A DNA stretch of 64,000 nucleotides from Corynebacterium amycolatum SK46. GTDB taxonomy: Bacteria > Actinomycetota > Actinomycetes > Mycobacteriales > Mycobacteriaceae. Positions 8,644 through 17,900 of this stretch are shown piece by piece. Positions within the stretch are counted from its first letter, which is position 1, and every line of letters starts with the position of its first letter. The stretch is taken from positions 45,731 through 109,730 of the forward strand of contig NZ_ABZU01000009.1 of the NCBI RefSeq assembly GCF_000173655.1, in the 5' to 3' direction. The translations under genes and the position numbers were made by a program. The notes below the pieces were generated by a model, which was not told the origin of the DNA, made no database searches, and saw only the letters and a list, made by a program, of their open reading frames with translations.

Positions 8644-8724
8644 TTGCGCACTACACACAGCGTTTATACAAATTATTTCAACAGCTCAGCTAGCAGCCGA
8701 TTCAAACGGGGCAGCTAACGTCGG

Positions 8725-9135
8725 CTAGCTAGAGCGCTGCACCAGGCAATTGCCCTGCCAATCCCCCAGCCGAAGCGCCGAGGTGTTGGAGAAACCTGCC
8801 AGCTGTGCAGACTCGTCAATCACGCCAGGATCAATGGCGCCCGGCTGACCTGCGCCCGGCGTGAGCAGCCAAACGCGGCCTTCATCCTCCAAAGGGCGGG
8901 AAGCATCCACAAGACCATCGACCAAGTCGCCGTCTTCTTCACGCCACCACAGCAATACGACGTCGACAACCTCATCCGTGTCTTCGTCGAGCAGATCTGC
9001 ATCCAGGAAATTCTCGACCGACTCACTGATTGCTGAGTCACAGTCTGTATCCCAGCCAACCTCCTGGACTAGCTGACCTTCCTTGATGCCGAGCCTGCTC
9101 GCATATTCATGAGCAGCGCCTGTGGCGTTGACCAC
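8725..9135 (-). CDS. DUF3052 family protein
   Basis: A 136-residue acidic cytoplasmic protein of the actinobacterial DUF3052 family (Rv2239c in M. tuberculosis), found there too beside aceE and divergent from it. Recognisable segments are YASRLGIKEGQLVQEVGWD, VVLLWWREEDGDLVD and the proline/glycine-rich VWLLTPGAGQPG. The GTG start at 9135 has an AGGAGG ribosome site about 9 nt upstream. No function is established; conserved linkage to pyruvate dehydrogenase suggests but does not prove a metabolic link. Confidence 0.85.
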   Translation of the reverse strand: MVNATGAAHEYASRLGIKEGQLVQEVGWDTDCDSAISESVENFLDADLLDEDTDEVVDVVLLWWREEDGDLVDGLVDASRPLEDEGRVWLLTPGAGQPGAIDPGVIDESAQLAGFSNTSALRLGDWQGNCLVQRSS

Positions 9136-9411
9136 TTCCCTTTTCCTCCTCTAGAAAAAATATTCAGCTCGATGTTTCGAACTATGTGGAGAAATTTTAC
9201 CGCTCAAATACATTTTTCACAGCTGCAAAATAAGAATTTCCCCAAAAAGGTGCAGTTTTCGCAGTGTTCTTCGCAGTGTTCGTCGTAAAGCGGAGCGGAT
9301 TATTCGGTGAAAGCGTGTGTAAGAAACGGCTAGGGGCACAACAAACGATTCAGACGTAGAGTGGAGAAAAATAACCTTTGCCTTTCCTTCAGGGACTGAA
9401 AGGAGCTCACA
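9136..9411 (+). promoter_or_regulatory. aceE/DUF3052 divergent control region
   Basis: A 276-bp region between divergent genes with no ORF of its own. It contains a perfect 12-bp tandem repeat TTCGCAGTGTTC twice (9258-9281), an A/T-rich block (9190-9250), and a strong GAAAGGAG ribosome site just before aceE. Promoters of both genes must lie here. No clear match to RamA, RamB or GlxR operators was seen by eye. Confidence 0.5.
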
Positions 9412-12168
9412 ATGTCCGATACCTCGTCAGGTACGCCACAAGCCCACTCCGATGAGTCAAACTTTGCCCTTATCCGTGACGGGGTCGCCTCCTATCTCAC
9501 GGATGCAGATCCTGAAGAGACCAAGGAGTGGCTTGAGTCTCTCGACGGCCTGTTAGAAGAGGCAGGTCCGGAACGCGCACGCTTCCTCATGCTGCGGCTG
9601 CTGGAACGTGCCACGGCAAAGCGCGTGGCGCTACCGCCACTGACCTCGACAGACCTCGTCAACACCATCCCGACTGAGATGGAGCCGGAGTTCCCAGGCG
9701 ATGAGGACATTGAGCGCCGCTACCGCAAGTGGATCCGCTGGAATGCGGCAATTATGGTCCATCGCGCACAGCGCCCGGGTATCGGCGTGGGCGGCCATAT
9801 CTCCACCTATGCGGGCGCCGCACCGCTTTACGAGGTCGGCTTTAACCACTTCTTCCGCGGCAAGGACCACCCAGGCGGCGGTGACCACATCTTCTTCCAG
9901 GGCCACGCTTCGCCGGGTATGTACGCCCGCGCATTCCTAGAGGGGCGTCTGACCGAAGAGGACCTCGACGGTTTCCGACAGGAAGTCTCCCTCGGCGAGG
10001 GCAATGGCCTTCCCTCCTACCCGCACCCGCATGGCATGCCGGAGTTCTGGGAGTTCCCGACGGTGTCGATGGGACTTGGCCCACTCAACGCGATCTACCA
10101 GGCCCGCTTTAACCGCTACCTCCATGACCGCGGCATCAAAGACACCTCGCAGCAGCACGTTTGGGCTTTCCTCGGTGACGGCGAAATGGACGAACCGGAA
10201 TCCCGTGGCGCCATTCAGCATGCGGCGCTGAACAACCTGGATAACCTGACATTCGTCATTAACTGCAACCTGCAACGCCTCGATGGCCCGGTGCGCGGTA
10301 ACACCAGCATCATCCAAGAGCTGGAGTCGTTCTTCCGCGGCGCTGGTTGGAATGTCATCAAGGTCGTTTGGGGCCGCGAGTGGGACGAGCTCTTCGCTAA
10401 GGACAAGGACGGCGCACTAGTCGACCTAATGAATAAGTTCTGCGATGGCGATTACCAGACGCTGAAGGCTAACAACGGCGCTTGGGTGCGCGAGCACTTC
10501 TTCGGACGTGACCCGCGCACTGCCAAGCTGGTCGAGGACATGACCGACGAGGAGATTTGGAACCTCCGTCGCGGTGGACACGACTACCGCAAGATTTACG
10601 CTGCCTACAAGAAGGCCTTGGAGACCAAGGACCAGCCGACCGTCATTCTGGCGCACACGATTAAGGGCTATGGCCTCGGCCACAACTTCGAGGGGCGCAA
10701 CGCGACCCACCAGATGAAGAAGCTGACGCTCGATGATCTGAAGCTTTTCCGCGATAACCAGCGCATTCCAATCTCCGACGAGGAGCTGGAGAAGGATCCA
10801 TACCTGCCGCCGTACTACAACCCGGGCCCGGACTCCGAGGAAGTGCAGTACATGCTGGAGCGACGCAAGGAGCTCGGCGGTTTCGTGCCAGAGCGCCGCA
10901 CTAGCTACGAGCCTCTGACAGTGCCAAAGCCTGAGAGCCTGAAAAACCTCCTCAAGGGATCAGGTAAGCAGAAGGTTGCCACCACTATGGCGACGGTGCG
11001 TGTTTTCAGGGACCTGATGCGCGATAAGGACCTCAAGGACCGCTTCGTGCCTATCATCCCTGATGAGGCCCGTACTTTCGGCATGGACTCCTGGTTCCCG
11101 ACGCTGAAGATCTACAACCCGCACGGCCAGAACTACACCCCGGTCGACCATGAGCTGATGCTGTCCTACAAGGAGGCGAAGGACGGCCAGATTCTACACG
11201 AGGGCATCTCCGAGGCGGGCTCCGTGGGGTCCTTTACCGCTGTCGGCTCTGCGTACGCCACCCATGGCGTGGCCATGATTCCGCTCTACATCTTCTACTC
11301 GATGTTCGGTTTCCAGCGCACGGCTGACTCCATTTGGGCCGCTGGTGACCAAATGTCCCGCGGCTTCCTGCTCGGCGCTACTGCTGGCCGCACGACGCTG
11401 ACAGGTGAAGGCCTGCAGCACATGGACGGTCACTCCCAGCTACTGGCAGCTACGAACCCGTCCGTGGTCTCCTACGACCCAGCATTCGCCTACGAGATTG
11501 CCTACATCGTCTGCGACGGTATCGACCGCATGTACGGCCCGGAGCGCGGCGAAGATGTCATTTACTACCTGACTATCTACAATGAGCCGACTTCGCAGCC
11601 GGCTGTCCCGGAAGATCTCGATGTAGAAGGGCTGCTTGGCGGCATCTACCGCTTCCGCAAGGCCGAGGGCGACAAGCATGTCAACCTACTGGCTTCCGGC
11701 ATTGGCATGCAGGAGGCGCTGCGCGCCGCGGACATTCTGGAAGACTACGGCGTGGCATCCTCGATTTACTCCGTGACCTCGTGGAATGAGCTGGCGCGCG
11801 ACGGCCACGAGCGTGATACTGAGCGTCTGCACAACCCGACTGAAGAGGTCGAAGACGCCTTCGTTACTCGCCAGCTGTCCGACACCGATGGGCCGTTCAT
11901 CGCAGTGACCGACTTCCAGCGTGCAGTGCCGGAGCAGATTCGCAAGTGGGTTCCGGGTGACTACACCGTCCTCGGCACCGACGGCTACGGCTTCTCGGAT
12001 ACCCGTCCGGCCGCTCGCCGCTACTTCAACTCCGACGGTGAGTCAGTCGCTGTCGCAGCTCTGGCCGCACTGGCACGTGCTGGCAAGCTCGACATGAATG
12101 TCGCCCAGGAAGCAGCTGAAGAGCTGCAGATTACCGATCCAACCGCAACCACTCAGGACGCTGAATAA
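9412..12168 (+). CDS. aceE: Pyruvate dehydrogenase E1 component, homodimeric AceE
   Basis: A 918-residue thiamine-diphosphate enzyme that decarboxylates pyruvate and reductively acetylates the lipoyl domain of E2, feeding acetyl-CoA into the TCA cycle. Its length and the [17 protein letters not shown]-terminal domain mark the fused alpha/beta AceE type. The ThDP motif is [10 protein letters not shown] (about 257) with the downstream [20 protein letters not shown]. The C-terminal part carries [11 protein letters not shown] and [15 protein letters not shown]. As in other corynebacteria no E2/E3 genes are adjacent. The stop overlaps the start of the downstream acyl carrier gene (TAATG), so the two are translationally coupled. 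Confidence 0.97.
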   Translation: MSDTSSGTPQAHSDESNFALIRDGVASYLTDADPEETKEWLESLDGLLEEAGPERARFLMLRLLERATAKRVALPPLTSTDLVNTIPTEMEPEFPGDEDIERRYRKWIRWNAAIMVHRAQRPGIGVGGHISTYAGAAPLYEVGFNHFFRGKDHPGGGDHIFFQGHASPGMYARAFLEGRLTEEDLDGFRQEVSLGEGNGLPSYPHPHGMPEFWEFPTVSMGLGPLNAIYQARFNRYLHDRGIKDTSQQHVWAFLGDGEMDEPESRGAIQHAALNNLDNLTFVINCNLQRLDGPVRGNTSIIQELESFFRGAGWNVIKVVWGREWDELFAKDKDGALVDLMNKFCDGDYQTLKANNGAWVREHFFGRDPRTAKLVEDMTDEEIWNLRRGGHDYRKIYAAYKKALETKDQPTVILAHTIKGYGLGHNFEGRNATHQMKKLTLDDLKLFRDNQRIPISDEELEKDPYLPPYYNPGPDSEEVQYMLERRKELGGFVPERRTSYEPLTVPKPESLKNLLKGSGKQKVATTMATVRVFRDLMRDKDLKDRFVPIIPDEARTFGMDSWFPTLKIYNPHGQNYTPVDHELMLSYKEAKDGQILHEGISEAGSVGSFTAVGSAYATHGVAMIPLYIFYSMFGFQRTADSIWAAGDQMSRGFLLGATAGRTTLTGEGLQHMDGHSQLLAATNPSVVSYDPAFAYEIAYIVCDGIDRMYGPERGEDVIYYLTIYNEPTSQPAVPEDLDVEGLLGGIYRFRKAEGDKHVNLLASGIGMQEALRAADILEDYGVASSIYSVTSWNELARDGHERDTERLHNPTEEVEDAFVTRQLSDTDGPFIAVTDFQRAVPEQIRKWVPGDYTVLGTDGYGFSDTRPAARRYFNSDGESVAVAALAALARAGKLDMNVAQEAAEELQITDPTATTQDAE

Positions 12169-12533
12169 TGACCTCTAGTCTTGGAGATCAGCTCAGCGCC
12201 CTACTGGGCACACAGGTCACCGGTGCCGGTGACGCTGACGATGCCTCACCCAATGCAGCGAACGCGGGCTCGAAGAAGGGTTCCGCCGACGCAGACCTGC
12301 CTGCAGGTGTGCACGGCGATGTCGCCGCAATCGTCAAAAAGATGGCTAACGACGAGGTGGAGTCCTTAGAGCTCTCCACTCCACTGACCGACTACGGCTT
12401 TGACCGCTTGAGCGTCGTAGAGTTGGCCGTCCGTTGTGAGGAAGAACTGGGAGTCCGCATTGAGGACGAGGACATTTCCTCGTTTAAGACCCTTGGCGAT
12501 GTAGTTGACTACATCGCCGCCCGGCGCGGGTAG
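12168..12533 (+). CDS. Acyl carrier protein (AcpM-like) with Ser-to-Arg change at the phosphopantetheine site
   Basis: A 121-residue ACP-fold protein: about 45 residues of low-complexity N-terminal extension, then the four-helix ACP domain (about 48-118) with the typical VVELAVRCEEELGVRIEDEDI and TLGDVVDYIA helices. Normal ACPs carry phosphopantetheine on the serine of a DSL motif. Here the motif is D79-R80-L81 (codon CGC at 12405-12407), so the attachment residue is missing although the rest of helix 2 is well conserved. It is coupled to aceE through TAATG. It is either a non-acylated ACP-like partner or a mutated carrier; one A-to-C change would restore serine. Confidence 0.85.
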   Translation: MTSSLGDQLSALLGTQVTGAGDADDASPNAANAGSKKGSADADLPAGVHGDVAAIVKKMANDEVESLELSTPLTDYGFDRLSVVELAVRCEEELGVRIEDEDISSFKTLGDVVDYIAARRG

Positions 12534-13132
12534 AGCTGCAGCACGTTAGCTGCCTCTATCCCACCGAGGTCTGCGTTGCCAGCGGTCGAGTTGCCGCTGA
12601 CACTGTCGGGTCCGGAAGGGGTGGACGTCGTAAAGCACTCTTCGGGGGCGTAGCCTGCCGTCATCATGCGCATCGGCTCTAACACGCGGTCCCACGGCCC
12701 GCCGATGGCCGCGTCGAGGGCGTCTTCGATGTCGCCGCCGCGTGCCATGATGGAACGCAGCGCGTCTTCGTTGACCACGATGTTTCCGGCGGCATCGGTC
12801 TGTCCGGCGAAAGTCCCCAGCTGCGGGGTATGGCAGTAGCGCATGCCATCGATGACGTAGCCGTCATCATCCACGGCTGGGTCTTGCGCCAGCTCGAAAT
12901 AGAGGCGCGGCCACCTAGCCAGTTTGTCCACCAGTGTGGCGATGGTGTCAGCACTTGTAGTGAAAGGCACCTCGGCGCACAAAGTGGCATCCTGGTCGGT
13001 CTCACGCCAAATATCCCGGCCTGGCTTAGTGCCATCGGGCATGCTGAGTCGGGCCAGCGCCCACGTGATGTGTGGTTGCAGCGGCCCTGGCATGCTGTGA
13101 ATCCACAGAACGCCTGAAAGTTGGGTGCGCAT
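12509..13132 (-). CDS. DUF3145 family protein
   Basis: A 207-residue protein of the actinobacterial DUF3145 family, which usually lies beside ACP/fatty-acid-synthase or aceE genes (for example near the fab cluster of Streptomyces). Conserved segments include GVLWIHSMPGPLQPHITWAL, DATLCAEVPFTTSADTI and DGMRYCHTPQLGTFAG. The ATG at 13132 has a GAGGACC ribosome site. The last 25 bp overlap the 3' end of the ACP gene convergently, so the two transcripts are antisense to each other at their ends. The function is unknown. Confidence 0.8.
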   Translation of the reverse strand: MRTQLSGVLWIHSMPGPLQPHITWALARLSMPDGTKPGRDIWRETDQDATLCAEVPFTTSADTIATLVDKLARWPRLYFELAQDPAVDDDGYVIDGMRYCHTPQLGTFAGQTDAAGNIVVNEDALRSIMARGGDIEDALDAAIGGPWDRVLEPMRMMTAGYAPEECFTTSTPSGPDSVSGNSTAGNADLGGIEAANVLQLYPRRAAM

Positions 13133-13355
13133 AGACGAAGGTCCTCGGAAAAGTTGCGGTCAATTGGTGTAAGACGAGATTCGTCTTCCCCTACGAACTC
13201 ATCCAACGACACTTGCCACACTGCAGAAAAGCACTGCGGTTAAACAACACTTCTGAGGTTTGCGTTGCACGTGTTTCTGATTGTTATTTCCGAGACGGCT
13301 GCTGGCAACCCTCAAGTTGTCCTTAATCCCCCAGATGTGATTTAGCGCCGAGACG

Positions 13356-13382
13356 AAAAATCGGCGCCACAAGCGACGCCGA
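13356..13382 (-). terminator. Terminator after serine hydrolase gene
   Basis: On the minus strand a TCGGCG...CGCCGA stem (13377-13382 with 13361-13366) is followed by five T residues (13356-13360), 17 bp after the serine hydrolase stop. Confidence 0.6.
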
Positions 13383-13398
13383 CTTAGCTCATATCTCC

Positions 13399-14253
13399 TT
13401 AATCCTCAGCGTGTTCTTCCAGCTCACGCCAGAGTTCATCATTGAAATCTGTCCACAGCGGCTTTGCCCACTCGCCGAATGCTCGATCGGTTAAAGCGAT
13501 CGCCGCCCGTCCGGTTGGACGATGCAACCACAGGAACGTGCCCGCCTGCCCGAAGTGGCCTGCGACATCCTTGGGCATCGAAGCACCAAACCACAGCCCC
13601 TGTTTGGAATCGGGGTGTCCGAAGATCTCAAAGCCCAGGCCCCAATCGGCCGGACGTTGCATACCATAGCCCGGCACGACACCATTCAGGCCCGGGAACT
13701 GCACGGTCAACGCTTCGGTCACGGTATCGGGATGCAGAAGAGTCGGGGTGAAGATCTCATCGACGAAGGCCATCAAATTAGCGACGCTGCTCCGCGCGCC
13801 ATGCCCTGCCGAGCCATCCAGCACGGAATCATCCATCCCCAGCGGCTCAAACACTGCCTGGCGCAGGTATTCACTAAACGGCATCTCCGCCTCAGCCGCG
13901 ATTACATCGGCGATGATGTCAAAGCCCGCGGAGGAGTAAATGCGCCGCTCCCCTGGTTCTTTCTCCAGATCACGCCTGGCAAACCCCACCCCGCCGGAGT
14001 GCGCTAAGAGGTGTCGCACAGTCGCCCCGTGACCGGGTGGCGTGAGCTCTTGGTCGAGCTCCACCGCACCCTCTTCGACGGCCACAAGCATTCCCACGGC
14101 GGCTAGCAACTTGGTCACACTGGCCAGTTCAAAAACGCGACCGCTATCACCGTGGGTGTGCCAACCGCCATCGTCGGCACGCACGGCAGCCGCGACCGTG
14201 TCAACTGGCCACTGGTCAACTTGCGCAAGAACAGAGGGCTTCCAAGAAGTCAT
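13399..14253 (-). CDS. Serine hydrolase, beta-lactamase/penicillin-binding-like
   Basis: A 284-residue protein of the class C beta-lactamase-like serine hydrolase group (DD-peptidase or esterase fold). The nucleophile motif is S45-V-T-K48, the second motif is Y106-S-S, and HFGQAG near the C terminus takes the place of the KTG box. No signal peptide or TM is visible, so it is probably cytoplasmic. The ATG at 14253 begins after a short non-coding gap from the symporter gene (10 bp), so the two are co-transcribed. The substrate is not predictable; such proteins are often esterases or peptidases. Confidence 0.8.
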   Translation of the reverse strand: MTSWKPSVLAQVDQWPVDTVAAAVRADDGGWHTHGDSGRVFELASVTKLLAAVGMLVAVEEGAVELDQELTPPGHGATVRHLLAHSGGVGFARRDLEKEPGERRIYSSAGFDIIADVIAAEAEMPFSEYLRQAVFEPLGMDDSVLDGSAGHGARSSVANLMAFVDEIFTPTLLHPDTVTEALTVQFPGLNGVVPGYGMQRPADWGLGFEIFGHPDSKQGLWFGASMPKDVAGHFGQAGTFLWLHRPTGRAAIALTDRAFGEWAKPLWTDFNDELWRELEEHAED

Positions 14254-14263
14254 ATCCTCAAGA

Positions 14264-15616
14264 CTACGCAAGCGCGGCGGACGTGGACTTTTCGGCAGGC
14301 GCATCCGCAGACTCGTCGGCTGGCGACAGGTCGGCGTTGGCGCTGGCGTCCCACTCGTCCTTGTCCCAGATTCCCGCACGCTTTGCGACGACCAACGGGA
14401 CCACGGCCTGACCGGTGACGTTCACCGCAGTGCGACCCATATCCACGATCGGCTCAACAGCCAGCAGGAGGCCGACGCCGGCAAGTGGCAGGCCAAGGGT
14501 CGACAGGGTCAGGGTCAGCATGACAGTAGCGCCGGTGGTACCAGCAGTTGCAGCCGAACCAATAACGGAGACGAAGATGATGAGCAGGTAGTCCGTGAAG
14601 TCCAACGGCACACCGTAGAACTGCGAGACGAAGATAGCCGCGATAGCCGGGTAAATGGCGGCGCAACCATCCATCTTCGTGGTGGCGCCCAGCGGTACTG
14701 CGAAGGAGGCGTACTCATCCGGTACTGCCAGACGACGGGAGACAACACGCTCAGTGACCGGCATGACGCCCATAGACGAACGGGTGAAAAAGCCGAGCGA
14801 GGTCACTGGCCAGACGCGACGGAAGAAGTCGATTGGGCTAATGCCGTGCATCTTCAGAATCACCGGGTACACGACTGCGATAACCAGGAACAGGCCAATG
14901 TAGATGGCAATGGCGAACTTGCCCAGGCTGCCGAGTGCTTCCCAACCGTACTCAGCGACCGCATGGCCGATCAGAGCCGCAGTACCGATTGGTGCCAGGC
15001 GGATGACCCACCACAGCACCTTCTGAACGATGGTCAAAAGAGAACCGGAAAACTCGATGAATGGCTCAGCCTTCGGACCGACCTTCACTGCAGCAATACC
15101 GAAGACAATGGCGATGACCAGCAGCTGCAGGACATTGAAGTTCAGCGAGCCGGAGACAGCACCATCGGTTTCGCTAATCTTCACTCCAAGGCCGAGGAAG
15201 TTCTGCGGGACAATGCTCTGCAGGAATCCCCACCACGAGCCCACGGAATCCGGTTCCTGCGCAGCCGAGGCATCGACGCCGGAGTTAACGCCCGGTTTGA
15301 TGACCAAGCCAAGCACGATGGCGATGACCACCGATACAAAGGATGTGATAGCGAACCAAATAAGCGTCGAAACAGCCAGCTTGGCTGCACCTGCGACCTG
15401 GCGCAGGTTGGCAATCGACACCACAACCGCAGTGACCACCAGCGGCGGGATGAGCAGCTTCAACAGCGTGACGTAGGTACTGCCGACCTCGTCGAGCGCT
15501 GTGCGCAGCGAGGAGTCATCGCCAGTACTGCGGGCCATGAAGCCCAAAATAAGACCAATAATCAGGCCATAGACAACTTGGGCACCGAAGCCGGTCGCCC
15601 ATTTGAATTTATTCAC
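14264..15616 (-). CDS. Dicarboxylate/amino acid:cation symporter (DAACS family)
   Basis: A 450-residue integral membrane transporter of the GltP/DctA type. It has the LLKLLIPPLVVTAVVVSIA segment, the serine-rich re-entrant loop region, TKMDGCAAIYPAIAAIF, the TAGTTGATVMLT hairpin, and the substrate/sodium site DMGRTAVNVTGQAVVPL. A GTG start lies 4 nt after a strong AGGAGG ribosome site. It imports C4-dicarboxylates or acidic amino acids with H+ or Na+. The classic NMDGT sodium-site motif reads KMDGC here, which may affect ion or substrate preference. The C-terminal tail is alanine/serine-rich and acidic. Confidence 0.9.
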   Translation of the reverse strand: MNKFKWATGFGAQVVYGLIIGLILGFMARSTGDDSSLRTALDEVGSTYVTLLKLLIPPLVVTAVVVSIANLRQVAGAAKLAVSTLIWFAITSFVSVVIAIVLGLVIKPGVNSGVDASAAQEPDSVGSWWGFLQSIVPQNFLGLGVKISETDGAVSGSLNFNVLQLLVIAIVFGIAAVKVGPKAEPFIEFSGSLLTIVQKVLWWVIRLAPIGTAALIGHAVAEYGWEALGSLGKFAIAIYIGLFLVIAVVYPVILKMHGISPIDFFRRVWPVTSLGFFTRSSMGVMPVTERVVSRRLAVPDEYASFAVPLGATTKMDGCAAIYPAIAAIFVSQFYGVPLDFTDYLLIIFVSVIGSAATAGTTGATVMLTLTLSTLGLPLAGVGLLLAVEPIVDMGRTAVNVTGQAVVPLVVAKRAGIWDKDEWDASANADLSPADESADAPAEKSTSAALA

Positions 15617-15943
15617 TTTTCCTCCTGGATTTTTATTTCTCTGAAAACACTTGTGCCACGCCTTATGCCGTCTGACAAATGCGTGCGACGGAATCCGAAG
15701 CCGCTGAACTCAGTCTCGAAGAGACAGACGCAGCGAGGCGGAAGCCCGAAGTGTTTAGCGACAGGAGGAAGTGGAGATTCGGCCGTAATCAAGCCAACGC
15801 CGCTTTGTGAGCATTTTCATGTTGGTCATTTCTATCTAGCAAGTCCGGTTAAGAGACAAACGATAAGACTGCCACGATTGATGTTGTGACACCAATTTCC
15901 AACACGGATCCTCACCCGAATATTCCGAATCCTTAATTCATCT
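15617..15943 (-). promoter_or_regulatory. Upstream region of the symporter gene
   Basis: A 327-bp gap between the exporter start side and the symporter. No convincing ORF is present. It holds the symporter ribosome site and, further up, A/T-richer sequence around 15800-15870 where a promoter is expected. A small GTCTC/GAGAC hairpin is at 15714-15726. No operator was recognised. Confidence 0.35.
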
Positions 15944-17587
15944 TTAATTCGATTTCTCAGCCTGCCTGCGCAAGTGCAGTACCTTCAGCGAGCAGAGGAA
16001 GCCAATAGTCAACGCGCCGACAGCGGAGTACAGCGCAAACTGTGTGGCATGTGCAAACGCATTTGTCAGCGGCACCAACACACCGTCGAGAGCACCCTGC
16101 GCGCGCAGGCCAATCAGTATGGAGCCGGCGGAATCCTTCAACCCCTCCCCCATCTGTTCCAATCCTGGCGACAGCTTCGCAATCTCACGATCCAGCCCAA
16201 TCGTCAGCGCCATGCCGCCGAGCGCAGCACCGAGCGCCGAACCAATCTGCCGAATTGTCGACTGCGTTGCCGATGCCTGCCCCGACAGCCGCACTGGAAT
16301 ATCACCAAGCACCAGCGAGGTCAGCTGCGCCGATGCCAGACCAAGCCCCAGACCGTAGACAATCAATGCAAACACAACCAGCCACAGCGGCAGGTCAACG
16401 CGCTCTTCCGCCGCCAACTGCAGCGAACCAAAGACCTCGAGCCCCAGCCCCACAATCACCACGCCGGCCGGGGTAATCCGAGCTGCCAGATGACGCGCCA
16501 TGGCACCTGCGAAGAACGCACCGAGAGCCATTGCTGCCAGGACCAGGCCGGTTGCAATCGTCGATAAGCCAATCGCCGACACCAGATAGAGTGGCAGCAC
16601 GAAGACCAGCGCGAACTCCCCCACCGCGACGAGCATCGCCGTGGTATTTCCCCAGCTGAACGTGGCGTAGGAGAACATCGACACGTCCAAAAGGGCGGGA
16701 TCCGCGTTCTTCCGACGACGGTTTTCCCACAGCACGAAGGCGACGAGCACCACCGCACCAATCAAGAGCGTGACGACGGGTGCGGAGGGAAAAGCAAACC
16801 CTATCTTGGCGCCCTGAATGATGCCGAAGACCACGGCACCAAAGCCAATTCCCGACAGCACCAGGCCAAGGACGTCGAAACCGCCATCGCCATTGGTATC
16901 GCCTGCGGTGTTCGGCACCCAGCGCAGCGCAAGGACGAAAAGCACGACTGCGATGGGCACATTGACCCAGAAGATAGCTTCCCAACCAGCAAACTGCGTA
17001 AGCACACCACCCAGGAGCGGGCCGACCGCCGCTGCGCCGGACATGACCGCGCCCCAGATGCCGAATGCAGTGGCACGATCTTTGTTACGGAACAGTGCGT
17101 TCACGCTGGACAGTGTCGACGGCAGAATGCACGCACCACCAATGCCCTGGATGACGCGGGCTATGACCAATGGTGCCAAGGCGGTGGAAAGTGCGGCCAC
17201 GACGGAGCCGACCGTGAAGATGACCAGGCCGACGAGGAAAAGCGTTCGACGGCCGAAGCGGTCACCAGCACGTCCGGAAGTTAAGAGCAGTGCAGCAAAG
17301 ACGACGGAGTAGATCGTGGTAATCCACTGCGCGCCCACGATGTCGAGGCCCAGCTCCGAAATGATGGTCGGCAATGAAACACCGACGATGGTTCCGTCGA
17401 GAACAATCATGCCGAGGCCAACCGCGAGCACGAGCAACCCCCACCATCGCTGTGGCGACGCCGCGAACTCAGCGATCTGATCCTCGTTGGCGATTGCCGT
17501 AGCGGTGGTGCCCTTCACTTTCGCTGTGGCACCGGTTTGTGCGTCGGCTGAGACGTCGGCGCTGCTCAAGGAAGGTTTCGTACTCAT
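15944..17587 (-). CDS. MFS drug exporter, DHA2 (14-TM) family
   Basis: A 547-residue major-facilitator multidrug transporter of the EmrB/QacA group. It has the early VLDGTIVGVSLPTI motif (D1-type), motif A GRAGDRFGRRTLFLVG, motif C-like GAVMSGAAAVGPLLGG, and 14 predicted membrane helices. A charged cytoplasmic N terminus of about 45 residues precedes TM1. It exports lipophilic drugs or cations by proton antiport. It stands alone with no adjacent TetR/MarR regulator, and the 219 bp upstream hold no other gene before the tRNA. Confidence 0.9.
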   Translation of the reverse strand: MSTKPSLSSADVSADAQTGATAKVKGTTATAIANEDQIAEFAASPQRWWGLLVLAVGLGMIVLDGTIVGVSLPTIISELGLDIVGAQWITTIYSVVFAALLLTSGRAGDRFGRRTLFLVGLVIFTVGSVVAALSTALAPLVIARVIQGIGGACILPSTLSSVNALFRNKDRATAFGIWGAVMSGAAAVGPLLGGVLTQFAGWEAIFWVNVPIAVVLFVLALRWVPNTAGDTNGDGGFDVLGLVLSGIGFGAVVFGIIQGAKIGFAFPSAPVVTLLIGAVVLVAFVLWENRRRKNADPALLDVSMFSYATFSWGNTTAMLVAVGEFALVFVLPLYLVSAIGLSTIATGLVLAAMALGAFFAGAMARHLAARITPAGVVIVGLGLEVFGSLQLAAEERVDLPLWLVVFALIVYGLGLGLASAQLTSLVLGDIPVRLSGQASATQSTIRQIGSALGAALGGMALTIGLDREIAKLSPGLEQMGEGLKDSAGSILIGLRAQGALDGVLVPLTNAFAHATQFALYSAVGALTIGFLCSLKVLHLRRQAEKSN

Positions 17588-17738
17588 AGGAACAATTTTA
17601 AAAATGCTCTAAGCCCGATTCATCAACCAAAAGTCGTAAATCCTCCAAATTAGTTGGATAATCTGAAGAAAAAATCACCGAAAATGCTAACGAAGCCTCT
17701 GGATATCGGCCTTTTATCAATGCACGGTGACTGATTGC

Positions 17739-17744
17739 TATGAT
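17739..17744 (+). promoter_or_regulatory. Possible -10 box for the CAT tRNA
   Basis: TATGAT lies about 60 nt upstream of the tRNA on the same strand. The -35 is poor, so the assignment is tentative. Confidence 0.3.
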
Positions 17745-17806
17745 GCAATGAGGCCTTGGGCGCTGATTGCTGGTTCCTTCTTTCCACTTCACAGTTCCCA
17801 AGCCTT

Positions 17807-17880
17807 GCCCCTATAGCTCAGTCGGTTAGAGCAGAGGACTCATAATCCTTTTGTCCCAGGTTCGAGCCCTGGTGGGGGCA
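17807..17880 (+). tRNA. tRNA with CAT anticodon (Met elongator or Ile2)
   Basis: A 74-nt cloverleaf. GCCCCTA pairs with TGGGGGC, the D-arm is AGCTCAGTCGGTTAGAGC, the anticodon stem-loop is AGGACTCATAATCCT with CAT at 17841-17843, and the T-arm is GGTTCGAGCC. Discriminator A. The absence of initiator features (it has a standard first pair and no GGG/CCC anticodon stem) rules out initiator tRNA. Elongator Met and lysidine-modified Ile(CAT) both use this loop and cannot be separated with certainty by eye. Confidence 0.93.
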
Positions 17881-17900
17881 CTAAAAGCTCCGGGCTCTAC

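Noticed and set aside
14042..15889. Plus-strand reading frame of about 615 codons opposite the serine hydrolase and symporter
   Set aside because: The minus-strand genes have clear catalytic and transport motifs; this frame is an open-frame artefact of GC bias.
17598..17801. 67-codon minus-strand ORF between the MFS gene and the CAT tRNA
   Set aside because: No ribosome site, no hydrophobic or domain pattern, and it overlaps the expected promoter region of the tRNA and MFS gene.
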